A stretch of 57,516 bases of DNA from Gammaproteobacteria bacterium. GTDB lineage: Bacteria > Pseudomonadota > Gammaproteobacteria > Thiohalomonadales > Thiohalomonadaceae. A program made the translations under genes and the position numbers. Positions 10,549 through 19,326 of the stretch are shown here, piece by piece. Under the pieces are notes generated by a model, which was not told where the DNA came from, made no database searches, and was given only the letters and a program-made list of their open reading frames with translations. Each line of letters begins with the position of its first letter. The first letter of the stretch is position 1. The stretch lies in assembly GCA_026196275.1 (NCBI GenBank), contig JAPHTQ010000039.1, positions 1-57,516 on the forward strand, written 5' to 3'.

Positions 10549-10613
10549 GCGGTTATCCCCAACGTTGGTTTTTATTAAGTGTAGCCGCCACTGGATGAAC
10601 GCAGGCGTCGGTG

Positions 10614-11870
10614 CTACTGGTTGACCGTCCCAGGTCCCCCCTCCCCCTCGTCGAGACGCGGGTCCATCTCCAACGCCACGGGTGATGTACGCACCATGGG
10701 GGCGAACTCCATCTGCTCTTCGGTTGAAATGGTCCGGCCGACGCGCAGGCGATAGAGGCCGAGCAGACCGAGCAACAGCAGCGAGGCAGCAAGGAAGAGC
10801 ATCAGGCTGCCTGGGCCAACCTGCTGCATGAAGTAACTGGCGATGGTCGGGCCAATCACAGCACCGGCGCCGTAGATCAGCAGCAGGGCGCGGCTCGCCT
10901 CAAGGATATGGGCAGCATCGAGGTGGTCGTTCACGTGGGCGACGCTGATGCCGTAGAGTGAGAAGGCAAGTCCGCCGTAGACCACGGCGATAGCGATGAG
11001 CAGGCTGTGGGAGATCTCCACACTGAAAAAGGCACCGGTGGCCACTGCGGCGGTGACGAAGCTTATCCACACCAGCATATGGCGCCGGTCATAGTGATCC
11101 GAGAGGTGGCCGATGGGCCACTGCAGCAGCGCACCGCCGATAATGGTCAGGCTCATAAAGAGGGCGATGCCGGCGTCCTCCATGCCGATGCGTCGGGCGA
11201 ACAGCGCGCCCAGACCCCAGAAGGCGCCGTTGATGATGCCGCTGGTAAGCGCCCCGCTGACACCCAGAGGGCTGATGCGGTGCAGGTGCTTGAGGCTGAG
11301 AGGCGGGGCAATCACTGCTGCCGGCTGCAGGATCCTGGTGAGGGCTATCGGCACCACCGCCAGCGCTACCAGCAGGGCGGTGAGGCTGAACAGACGGTAG
11401 CCGCCGATGTCATCCACCAGGATGAGGTACTGTCCCAGCGCCATCGCCAGCAGGGTGATGATGGTGTAGACGGCGAGAAAGCGGCCACGCTGCTCGCTGG
11501 GGGCCATGGTAATGAGCCAACTCTCAACCACCATATAGAGCCCCACCATGGCGGTGCCGGTGACGATGCGCAGTGCAGTCCATAGCCATGGATCGATCAC
11601 CATACCGTGGGCGATAGCCGTAGCGGCGGTGATCGCGGCAAAGGCGGAGAAGGCGCGGATGTGGCCGACACTGCGGATCAGTTTCGGGCAGAGGAAGGTG
11701 CCGACGATAAAGCCCATGAAATAGGCCGACATCATCACACCGATGACTGTCAAGGCAAAGCCCTCGACGTTGGCGCGTAGCGCCAGCAGTGTACCCTGCA
11801 GGCCGATGCCGACGAGCAGCAGGCCGATACCAAGCAGTAGAGGGAAAGTGCGTGTGGCGATGGTGAGCAT
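10614..11870 (-). CDS. Major facilitator superfamily transporter
   Basis: This 418-residue protein shows about 12 hydrophobic segments in two halves and begins with a membrane segment (FPLLLGIGLLLVGIGL). GFIVGTFLCPKLI resembles the MFS loop 2-3 region, and the second half repeats it (PIGHLSDHYDRRHML). Such proteins are inner-membrane secondary transporters; the substrate cannot be told. It is divergent from the dehydrogenase at 12086 across 215 bases, so the two may share a control region. Confidence 0.88.
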   Translation of the reverse strand: MLTIATRTFPLLLGIGLLLVGIGLQGTLLALRANVEGFALTVIGVMMSAYFMGFIVGTFLCPKLIRSVGHIRAFSAFAAITAATAIAHGMVIDPWLWTALRIVTGTAMVGLYMVVESWLITMAPSEQRGRFLAVYTIITLLAMALGQYLILVDDIGGYRLFSLTALLVALAVVPIALTRILQPAAVIAPPLSLKHLHRISPLGVSGALTSGIINGAFWGLGALFARRIGMEDAGIALFMSLTIIGGALLQWPIGHLSDHYDRRHMLVWISFVTAAVATGAFFSVEISHSLLIAIAVVYGGLAFSLYGISVAHVNDHLDAAHILEASRALLLIYGAGAVIGPTIASYFMQQVGPGSLMLFLAASLLLLGLLGLYRLRVGRTISTEEQMEFAPMVRTSPVALEMDPRLDEGEGGPGTVNQ

Positions 11871-12085
11871 AGGTGGCCTGTGATGTAAATGGGGAACCGG
11901 TTACCTCTGAGTCGCGTTGGACGGCATTTGTGCTTGCATGGCAATGGTTATTTTCACTTGCTGCAAAAATCCGTCCCTTATTGCATTGTAACCGGTTGCG
12001 GCATGCTTTTGGCTGCAGTTTGCAGGTCGCTTTTTATTCAAGCAAGATGGTTCCATCGCCTGAAGACAGCAACGGAGAGGTAAGG

Positions 12086-13324
12086 ATGTACGACTTTCTG
12101 GAACAGAGTACGCGTTTGATGCATCAGGCGGCGGAGGTTGCCGAGCTTGACCCGGCCGTGGTGGAGTTGCTCTCGGCGCCGGGCAGGGTGGTCAGTTTCC
12201 GCATCCCCCTGAAGATGGACGATGGCAGTTGCCGTATCTTCGATGCCTACCGGGTACGCTATAACGATGCGCTCGGCCCCTCCCGCGACGGTACCCGCAT
12301 CTCGGCCGATCTCGATGTGGAGGAGTGCAAGGCGCTAGCACTGATCATGTCGGTCAAGCACGCCGCCGGGCTGATCCCGGCTGGTGGCGGCAAGGGCGGC
12401 ATTACCTGCAATCCGCGTGAACTGAGCAAGCTGGAGTTTGAGCGGCTCTGCCGCGCCTATATCCGTTATCTTCGCCCCTCTGGTCCCGACTACGATGTGC
12501 TGGGCGCCGATATCGGCACCGACCTGCAGAGCATGGCGTGGATGCTGGATGAGTACGAGCAGATCAGCGGGCGTCACGCACCGGCGGCGATCAACGATAA
12601 GCCACCGATCATCGGCGGCACCCTGGGTGGCTACGAGGCGACCGGTCGCGGGGTGTTCGACGTGTTTCGTGAGGCGGCGGACGAGACCGGCTTCGAGATC
12701 AACGGCACCCGGGTGGTGGTGCAGGGCTTCGGCCAGGTCGGTTCGGTGGCGGCGCAGATGTTCGCTGAGGCCGGTTGTCGGGTGATCGCGATCAGTGACA
12801 GTCGCGGCGGCGTCTATTGTGAGGAGGGGCTCGATGTGGCGGCGCTGCTTGAGCACAAGCAGCAGAGCGGCCGGGTGGCCGACTTCCCCGGTACCACCCC
12901 GCTGACCAATACCGAGTTGCTGGAGACCGAGTGCGATGTGCTGGTGCCCGCTGCGCTGCAGGGAGTGATCACCGAGGAGAATGCGCCGAACATCCGTACC
13001 CAGTTGCTGGTGGAGGCGGCCAACGGCCCGACCACGCTGGAGGCCGATGCGCTATTGATGGAGCGGGGGATTACCATCGTGCCCGATGTGCTAGCCAACG
13101 CTGGCAGTGTGCACCTGTGCCAGATGGAGCGAACCCAGGGGCTCTCTGATGACTACTGGGATCTGGAGACCATCAACCGTCTGCGGCGCAAGCGTCTGGT
13201 CGGCGGCTATCGCGCCGCGGTGAATACCGCGGCACGCTACAATCTTGCTTCGGCGCGCCTGGGTGCCTGGATCAACGCCCTCAAACGCATTGAGGAGGCG
13301 ATCAAAACCCGCGGCTGGTGCTGA
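12086..13324 (+). CDS. Divergent Glu/Leu/Phe/Val dehydrogenase family protein
   Basis: This 412-residue protein has both domains of the family: the GGGKGGI segment near 97-103, an ADIGTDLQSMAWMLDEY segment near 138-154 that includes the catalytic aspartate region, and a Rossmann motif VVVQGFGQVGS near 214-224. The usual substrate-binding run GPxKGGxR is altered to GPSRDGTR, so the substrate may not be glutamate. The start at 12086 (MYDFLEQS) has AGGTAAGG upstream; an in-frame ATG at 11873 would add a poor N-terminus. It converges on the U32-like gene, 11 bases away, and lies in a cluster with an aldolase, an ATP-grasp ligase and a hydrolase. Confidence 0.88.
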   Translation: MYDFLEQSTRLMHQAAEVAELDPAVVELLSAPGRVVSFRIPLKMDDGSCRIFDAYRVRYNDALGPSRDGTRISADLDVEECKALALIMSVKHAAGLIPAGGGKGGITCNPRELSKLEFERLCRAYIRYLRPSGPDYDVLGADIGTDLQSMAWMLDEYEQISGRHAPAAINDKPPIIGGTLGGYEATGRGVFDVFREAADETGFEINGTRVVVQGFGQVGSVAAQMFAEAGCRVIAISDSRGGVYCEEGLDVAALLEHKQQSGRVADFPGTTPLTNTELLETECDVLVPAALQGVITEENAPNIRTQLLVEAANGPTTLEADALLMERGITIVPDVLANAGSVHLCQMERTQGLSDDYWDLETINRLRRKRLVGGYRAAVNTAARYNLASARLGAWINALKRIEEAIKTRGWC

Positions 13325-13335
13325 TGTCCGCTCGG

Positions 13336-14265
13336 TTAGCGGGGTATCGCCAGGTCCACCCCGCCGGCGGGTGAGCACCTGATATCGGGATTCTCCTTCT
13401 CGATCAGCTCCATGACGATCTCGGCGTCGCGCATCCGGTCACGGATCATGTCGGCGTGGTAGCTGTCGGAATTCCACGGTGCGTAGATCACCTCTTCGGA
13501 TGGGCCGGGCTCGATCTTGAAGTAGCACGGCGCGGCCACGCGGGCGATCTCCGCCGCCTCGTAGAAGCGCACGAAGCCGCCCATGGCGTTGACCAGGCAG
13601 AGGTAGATATCCATCGGGATCTCAATGCTGGAGCGGATCGCCGAGAGCATCGGCAGGCTCAGATCGGCCAGTGGATTGAAGGTGTTGGCGCCCAGTTGCT
13701 GGGCGACACGGGCGCCCATGGGATTGGCCTGACCGGCAAAGACCGAGAGCTTCATGATCACATCCTCCGGGATCACCCCTTTGTGTCGTAGCTGGTTGAC
13801 CAGCCACAGCACCCCCTCGTCCGCCACCAGAAAACCGCGAAAACCCGCCTCCATGCAGCGCTCGATATCCTTGAGCCAGTAGCGCACACTGTCCATGCCG
13901 CGCAGGCGCATGCCGGAGACCAACCCCTCTTTGGTGGCGATCTGCCGGCCGCTGTCCCAGGCGCGCCGTGGGCCGGGGGTCATCACCACTTCGATGCGCT
14001 GCTCCCGCGCCAGGGCGGCAAAGTCGCGCAACTCCGACCGGGTGAGATAGGTGGCGCCGCCGACGGTGGCGATGATGCGGTGTACCGGGACCTGACGGCG
14101 TTCGGATTCGGCGATCAGTGTCTCCAGCGATGAGACCCGCTCTACTCCGGAGATCTCGATGCGGTAGTGACCGCCATCGGGAAAGGAGCGGGGGGAGGAT
14201 GGCAGGTGGTTGTTGTCGTGGGCAGGGAGCCCCAGCTCCTCCAGTGCGTGTTCGAGATCCTTCAT
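13336..14265 (-). CDS. U32 peptidase-like TIM-barrel protein
   Basis: This 309-residue protein resembles the U32 family: a beta/alpha-barrel with LGANTFNPLADLSLPMLSAI near 191-210, MGGFVRFYEAAEIARVAAP near 228-246 and KIEPG near 250. U32 proteins include collagenase-like peptidases and the cluster-binding UbiU/UbiV hydroxylation factors. Here the four cysteines are at 137, 223, 247 and 297, which does not obviously match the UbiU/V ligand pattern. It is transcribed against its neighbours but sits between the dehydrogenase and the DapA-like gene. Its function is not assigned. Confidence 0.65.
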   Translation of the reverse strand: MKDLEHALEELGLPAHDNNHLPSSPRSFPDGGHYRIEISGVERVSSLETLIAESERRQVPVHRIIATVGGATYLTRSELRDFAALAREQRIEVVMTPGPRRAWDSGRQIATKEGLVSGMRLRGMDSVRYWLKDIERCMEAGFRGFLVADEGVLWLVNQLRHKGVIPEDVIMKLSVFAGQANPMGARVAQQLGANTFNPLADLSLPMLSAIRSSIEIPMDIYLCLVNAMGGFVRFYEAAEIARVAAPCYFKIEPGPSEEVIYAPWNSDSYHADMIRDRMRDAEIVMELIEKENPDIRCSPAGGVDLAIPR

Positions 14266-14384
14266 ATCTTACCCCTCGCGGCTTCCGCTAACGATGATCT
14301 TTATCTCTTCGTGTGATTCAGCAAGTATGTCGCTTGCAATGTCATCATACAGCTCATACGGTGGTGGTGATCAAGGAGGTTTCC

Positions 14385-15443
14385 ATGCCGGTTAGCAGCG
14401 CTGAACTGATCGCAGATCCGATAGGACGCTATCCCCACGCCACCGTGGCCTGTTTCGACCCCACCTGTGGTGGATTGCCGCGCCGTTCGCTTGATGAGCC
14501 CCGTACCATCGCTTTTCTTGAACGGTTGGCCCGGCTGGGGGCTGAGGGGGTGCTGATCGCCTCATCCACCGGGCAGGGGCACCTGCGCACTGTGGCGGAG
14601 CTGGAGGCGTGGTTCCACTGTGCCGCCCGGGCAGACCTGGCTGAGACCGTTCCGATGGCGCTGCTGCGCCCCGAGGATGGCGAGAGGTCCAATCTGCGTC
14701 TGATGGATCGGCTGGCCGAGAGTGGCTATCCAGCGCTCTTTCTGCGACCGGGCACCGACCTGCCCGCCGATGCCGGTGATGAGGCGGTGAGCGACAGCCT
14801 GGCACCGCTGCTCGCTGCCGCCGCCGAGCGCGGTTTCGCGGTGGGGCTCTACAGTATCTCCGATGTCAGCGGCCTGCCGCTGACCCCCGGGGCGGCGGCA
14901 CGTCTGGTAGTCGCACCCGGTGGCGGGCATCTTGTGGCCGTGAAGGTCACCGAGGTCGATTACGACACCACTACCGCCCGTTTTCTCGCCCACCCCGCGC
15001 TGACCCGGCTGAAGATCGTCCAGGGCTGGGATCCCCATCTGGGGCGCGCCCTGCGCGATGGCCCGCGTTTCGATACCGAAGGGCGCCAACGAGCCGGTAT
15101 TACCTCCGGTCTGATGTCGCTGGCACTGTTTCAGTACCAGCACCTGCTCGCCGCTGGCCGGCGGGGCGACTGGCAGGAGCTGGAGCAGGCACAGCGGGCC
15201 GCCACTGACCTGTTCCGGGCGATGCAGGACGACCCTCACCACTTCGCCGACCTGCAGCGGGCCAAATACATCATGGGGCTGGGCCACCCGCTCACCGGAG
15301 AGGTGACGCCGGAGCAGGTGGGACGGGTGTTCGCCGCGCTGGAGGGGTTGCCCCGCCCGGCCGATCGGCAGCGCCTCGCCCGCAGCCTCGACCTGATGGG
15401 CGACGGCCCGTATCACGACCGCCTGCTGGCCCTGTCGAGTTAA
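14385..15443 (+). CDS. Dihydrodipicolinate synthase (DapA)-family aldolase/lyase
   Basis: This 352-residue protein belongs to the class I aldolase family of DapA and N-acetylneuraminate lyase. The Schiff-base lysine is K187 in VAVKVTE, the catalytic tyrosine is Y156 in GLYSIS, and STGQG near 61-65 is the keto-acid-binding loop. It is longer than DapA (about 290), with a C-terminal helical extension. A perfect AAGGAGGT lies 4 bases before the ATG at 14385, which decides this start. It likely adds or removes pyruvate or a related keto acid; the second substrate is unknown. It probably forms an operon with the ATP-grasp and hydrolase genes. Confidence 0.85.
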   Translation: MPVSSAELIADPIGRYPHATVACFDPTCGGLPRRSLDEPRTIAFLERLARLGAEGVLIASSTGQGHLRTVAELEAWFHCAARADLAETVPMALLRPEDGERSNLRLMDRLAESGYPALFLRPGTDLPADAGDEAVSDSLAPLLAAAAERGFAVGLYSISDVSGLPLTPGAAARLVVAPGGGHLVAVKVTEVDYDTTTARFLAHPALTRLKIVQGWDPHLGRALRDGPRFDTEGRQRAGITSGLMSLALFQYQHLLAAGRRGDWQELEQAQRAATDLFRAMQDDPHHFADLQRAKYIMGLGHPLTGEVTPEQVGRVFAALEGLPRPADRQRLARSLDLMGDGPYHDRLLALSS

Positions 15444-15480
15444 TGCACTATGTTTAGGTAGTGGATACCGCAAATATTTC

Positions 15481-16797
15481 ATGAGCAGGGAGAGGCGATT
15501 GCGCAAGAAGAATATCTTTGTTCTCGGCCTGGAAGAGTACAATCTGCAGAAGCTGAAGGGGATCCGCCATGCCCGTCACTACCGCTTTCATGGTCTGCTG
15601 GAGTATGGCGAGGTGGTGAAACCGCTCGATTACCCCTACCTGGAGCTGCTGGCCAAGGCGCAGCGGCAGTTACAGCGGTTTTCCGGGCCTATCGATGCCA
15701 TCATCACCCACTGGGATTTCCCCGCCGATACACTGGCGCCGCTGCTGTGCCGAAAGTTCGGCCTCCCCTCGCCCTCGCTGGAGGATGTACTCAAATGCGG
15801 TCACAAGTACTGGGCACGGCTGGAACAGCAGAAGGTGATCCCCGAGGCCATCCCGCGTTTCTGCGCCTTCGACCCGTTCGATAAGGATCCGTTATCGCAG
15901 ATCGATCTGCCCTACCCCTTCTGGATCAAGCCGGTCAAAGCGTTCGGCTCTTTTCTCGGTTTCTATATCGACAGCGCGGAAACCTTCCAGTCCCATCTGC
16001 CCACCATTCGAAACAATATCTCGCGCATCGGTGATGCTTTCAATGTCGCCCTGGACTTTGCTGACCTGCCGCCGGAGGTGGCTGCTATCGACGGCAACCA
16101 CTGCATCGCCGAGGAGTTGATCCGCGGCGATCGCCAGAACGGCCCCGAGGGCTATATCTACCAGGGGAAGGTGCACGTCAACGGTATTACCGATTCGTTC
16201 AAGGATGAGGAGGGCAAGAGCTTTACCCGTTACGAATACCCCTCGCGCTGGCCGCAGGCGATGCAACAGAAGAGCCTGGAGGTGACCGAACGGTTAATGT
16301 CGCGGATCGGGCTGGATAACAGCGCCTTCAACCTGGAGTTCATCTGGGATGAGCAGAGCGGCGCGCTCAAGCTGCTGGAGGTCAATCCGCGCATCTCCCA
16401 GTCATTAAGCGACATGTTCGAGAAGGTGCACGGCAGTTCCAACCACGAAGTGGCGGTGGAGCTGGCGCTGGGACTGGAGCCCGACTACCCGCGGGATGAG
16501 GGTCACTTCAACTGCGCCGCCAAGTTCATGTGGCGCCACTATGGCGATGCGCTGGTGGTGCGCACTCCCAGCGAAGAGGAGATCCGGCAGGTAAAGGAAC
16601 GCTTTCCGGAGACCGGGGTCTACATCGAGGCGGTGGAGGGCGAACAGCTCTCCACGCTGCGCGATCAGGACAGCTACAGTTACGAGATCGCGATCCTTCA
16701 TATCGGTGCCGACGATCACGAGCAGTTGCTGCAGCGCTATGCACAGTGTCGTGAAATGCTCACCTTTGAATTTGCCCCGGCCGGGGAGGAGCGATGA
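15481..16797 (+). CDS. ATP-grasp domain carboxylate ligase
   Basis: This 438-residue cytoplasmic protein has an N-terminal Rossmann-like region (NIFVLGLEEYN), a central ATP-binding lysine in PFWIKPVKAFGS near 147-158, and the acidic magnesium site FNLEFIWDE...LLEVNPRISQS near 283-306. ATP-grasp ligases join a carboxylate to an amine through an acylphosphate. It resembles unassigned ligases used to make small peptides or amino-acid conjugates. Its stop overlaps the start of the next gene (ATGA), so the two are translationally coupled. Confidence 0.85.
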   Translation: MSRERRLRKKNIFVLGLEEYNLQKLKGIRHARHYRFHGLLEYGEVVKPLDYPYLELLAKAQRQLQRFSGPIDAIITHWDFPADTLAPLLCRKFGLPSPSLEDVLKCGHKYWARLEQQKVIPEAIPRFCAFDPFDKDPLSQIDLPYPFWIKPVKAFGSFLGFYIDSAETFQSHLPTIRNNISRIGDAFNVALDFADLPPEVAAIDGNHCIAEELIRGDRQNGPEGYIYQGKVHVNGITDSFKDEEGKSFTRYEYPSRWPQAMQQKSLEVTERLMSRIGLDNSAFNLEFIWDEQSGALKLLEVNPRISQSLSDMFEKVHGSSNHEVAVELALGLEPDYPRDEGHFNCAAKFMWRHYGDALVVRTPSEEEIRQVKERFPETGVYIEAVEGEQLSTLRDQDSYSYEIAILHIGADDHEQLLQRYAQCREMLTFEFAPAGEER

Positions 16798-18818
16798 GGA
16801 TCGTTGAGGAGTTGCCCTACAAGGTCAGGGTGGAGGAGCACCTCCTGATCAGCTTGTCGGATGGGACCCGGCTGGCGGCACGGTTGTGGCTGCCGGAGGG
16901 GGCGGAGGAGGCACCGGTACCGGCCATTCTTGAATATATTCCCTACCGCAAACGGGATCTGACCCGTGTACGCGACGATATGACTCACCACTATCTGGCC
17001 GGCCACGGTTATGCCTGCCTGCGGGTCGATTTGCGTGGTTCGGGGGAGTCGGAGGGGGTATTGGTGGATCAGTACCGCCAGCAGGAGATGGACGACGGTT
17101 ATGAGGTGATCCACTGGCTTAGCGAGCAGCGCTGGTGCAACGGCAGCGTCGGGATGATGGGGATCTCCTGGGGTGGCTTTAACAGCCTGCAGATCGCCGC
17201 CATGCGCCCGCCCGCCCTCAAGGCGATCATCACCGCCTGTTCCACCGACGATCTCTATCTCGACAATATGCACTATATGGGAGGATGTCTGCTCACCGAC
17301 AACCTCTCCGAGTCCACCACCATGTTTTCGGTCAACACCTGTCCGCCCGATCCGGCGCTGGTAGGGGAGCGCTGGCGGGAGATGTGGCTGCAACGGCTGG
17401 CCGGCAGCGGTCTCTGGCTGGATATCTGGCTGCGCCACCAGCGCCGCGATGACTACTGGCGTCACGGCTCGGTCTGCGAGGACTACGCTGCAATTCAGTG
17501 CCCGGTGATGGCGGTGGGAGGCTGGGCCGACGGCTACACCAATGCCATTTTCCGCCTGCTGGAGCATCTTGAGGTACCGCGGCTGGGTCTGGTCGGGCCC
17601 TGGGGGCATAAATACCCCCACCTGGGCCGACCGGGGCCGGCGATCGGCTTTCTGCAGGAGGCACTACGCTGGTGGGACCACTGGCTGAAGGGGCAGGAGA
17701 CCGGGATCATGGAGGAGCCGATGCTGCGCGCCTGGATGCAGGCGAGCGTACCGCCTACCACGCGCTACAGCCACCGCCCGGGGCGCTGGATCGCAGAGAG
17801 GCGGTGGCCCTCGCCCGATGTCGAGTGGCGGAGCTACTATCTTGCCCCCCATCGTCTTGTCACGGAGCCCGGGCAGCGCCGGCAGCCGGAGGCGGCACAG
17901 ACACTGCAATCGCCGCTTAGCGTCGGGCTCTTCGCCGGCAAGTGGTGCTCCTATACCGCGGCGCCGGATCTGCCCCACGATCAGCGCGAAGAGGATGGCG
18001 GAGCCCTGGTCTACGACAGCCCTGTTTTGGAAGAGCCGCTGGAGATCCTGGGAGCACCGCAGTTTGAGCTGGAGTTCTCTGTCAATCGCCCCGTGGCGAT
18101 GGTGGCGGTGCGTCTCTCCGATGTGGCCCCCGATGACAAGGCCACCCGCATTACCTATGGCCTGCTCAACCTTACCCACCGCAACGGCAACGCCGAATCG
18201 CAGCCGCTGGAGCCGGGCAGACGATATCGGGTGAAGGTGGGGATGAACCACATCGCCCAACAGTTCCCCGTCGGTCACCGTCTTCGCCTCTCGATCTCCA
18301 CCTCTTACTGGCCGCTGGCCTGGCCACCACCGGCGTCGGTGTGCCTGATGCTCTACAGTGAATGCAGTGTGCTGAAGCTGCCGATACGCCGGCCCAACCC
18401 CGATGACGAGGCGGTCCACTTCGAGGAGCCGGAGGGAACGGCGCCGGCACGGGTTGAACATATCGAACCGCCTCACCATAACTGGTTGGTGCACCGCGAC
18501 CTTGCCGAGGATCGCTCTGTGCTTGAGGTGATCAAGGATGAGGGGGTATACCGAATCGATGAGATCGAGCTGGAGGTGGGGGATCGGACCTGGGACCGGT
18601 ACAGCTACCAAGGGGACGACTTTACCTCGCTGCGTGGTGAGACACGCACCGAGCGTACCTTCCGCCGCGGCGACTGGGCGGTGCGCACCACCACACGAAC
18701 CGTCCTGACCGCTGACACCAACCACTTCTACATTCGTGCCGAACTCGACGCCTACGAGGGGGAGTCGCGGGTATTCTCCGAGAACTGGTCACTAGCCATC
18801 CCACGCGATGGGGTGTGA
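16794..18818 (+). CDS. CocE/NonD (X-Pro dipeptidyl-peptidase) family serine hydrolase
   Basis: This 674-residue alpha/beta hydrolase has the nucleophile S125 in GISWGGF, a likely acid D246 in GGWADGY and H272 in GPWGHKYPH. EYIPYRKRD near 47-55 supplies the oxyanion tyrosine seen in cocaine esterase. The C-terminal part from about 420 is the jelly-roll domain of the family. No signal peptide is seen, so it acts in the cytoplasm. Family members cleave X-Pro peptides, esters or acyl-amino-acid bonds. Coupling to an ATP-grasp ligase suggests it processes or recycles the ligase product. A shared terminator at 18853 ends it. Confidence 0.88.
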   Translation: MRIVEELPYKVRVEEHLLISLSDGTRLAARLWLPEGAEEAPVPAILEYIPYRKRDLTRVRDDMTHHYLAGHGYACLRVDLRGSGESEGVLVDQYRQQEMDDGYEVIHWLSEQRWCNGSVGMMGISWGGFNSLQIAAMRPPALKAIITACSTDDLYLDNMHYMGGCLLTDNLSESTTMFSVNTCPPDPALVGERWREMWLQRLAGSGLWLDIWLRHQRRDDYWRHGSVCEDYAAIQCPVMAVGGWADGYTNAIFRLLEHLEVPRLGLVGPWGHKYPHLGRPGPAIGFLQEALRWWDHWLKGQETGIMEEPMLRAWMQASVPPTTRYSHRPGRWIAERRWPSPDVEWRSYYLAPHRLVTEPGQRRQPEAAQTLQSPLSVGLFAGKWCSYTAAPDLPHDQREEDGGALVYDSPVLEEPLEILGAPQFELEFSVNRPVAMVAVRLSDVAPDDKATRITYGLLNLTHRNGNAESQPLEPGRRYRVKVGMNHIAQQFPVGHRLRLSISTSYWPLAWPPPASVCLMLYSECSVLKLPIRRPNPDDEAVHFEEPEGTAPARVEHIEPPHHNWLVHRDLAEDRSVLEVIKDEGVYRIDEIELEVGDRTWDRYSYQGDDFTSLRGETRTERTFRRGDWAVRTTTRTVLTADTNHFYIRAELDAYEGESRVFSENWSLAIPRDGV

Positions 18819-18852
18819 CGACGGTCTCCCTGAGCCGTTAAGGGGCAGGCAA

Positions 18853-18886
18853 AAAGAAGGCCCGCTCGGTGGCGGGCCTTCTCTTC
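18853..18886. terminator. Bidirectional terminator between the hydrolase gene and ectC
   Basis: AGAAGGCCCGC pairs with GCGGGCCTTCT around a 6-base loop. On the minus strand the stem is followed by CTTTTTGCC, and on the plus strand by CTTCTC. It serves two convergent operons. Confidence 0.85.
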
Positions 18887-18900
18887 TCGCGCTGTGCGGA

Positions 18901-19326
18901 TCAGCCCAGGCGCACCGCGTCGTACTCGGCCTGCCTGGGATGGGGGGTGTAGGCGCCATCCTCGTCGTGGTGTTCGCGCCCGGTAACCGGAGGGGTGAAG
19001 GCGCAGATGAGGCGCATCTCCTCCTTGCCGCCGCGTAGCAGGTGCTCGTCGTGCTCGTTGAGCAGGTAGAGGGTGCCGTCCTTGATCGGGTAGACCTTGC
19101 CGGTTTTCAGATCCTCGATCTCGCCATCACCGGCGACGCAGTAGACTGCCTCGATATGGTGCTTGTACCAGATGTGGGTCTCGGTGCCGGCCTTGATGAT
19201 AGTCTCGTGGAAGGAGAAGCCCGCCTTATCGTCATCAAGGACAAAGCGGCGACTCACCCAGTTGCCGTTCTCGGCGTGGACCTCGCGGTCGGAGCCCTTG
19301 ATCTCGTCCAGGGTGCGGACAATCAT
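18901..19326 (-). CDS. ectC: L-ectoine synthase
   Basis: This 141-residue cupin cyclises N-gamma-acetyl-2,4-diaminobutyrate to ectoine, the last step of synthesis of this compatible solute. MIVRTLDEIKGSDREV, the HIWYKHHIEAVYCVAGDGE metal and substrate region near 51-69, and the LLNEHDEHLLRGG segment near 88-100 match EctC. Length is slightly above the usual 130 or so residues. Its start overlaps the end of ectB by four bases (ATGA), so it is the last gene of the ectABC operon. Confidence 0.97.
   Translation of the reverse strand: MIVRTLDEIKGSDREVHAENGNWVSRRFVLDDDKAGFSFHETIIKAGTETHIWYKHHIEAVYCVAGDGEIEDLKTGKVYPIKDGTLYLLNEHDEHLLRGGKEEMRLICAFTPPVTGREHHDEDGAYTPHPRQAEYDAVRLG

Noticed and set aside
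13336-14265. UbiU or UbiV assignment for the U32-like protein
   Set aside because: Its four cysteines are not spaced like the UbiU/UbiV cluster ligands, and no ubiT-like gene is near.
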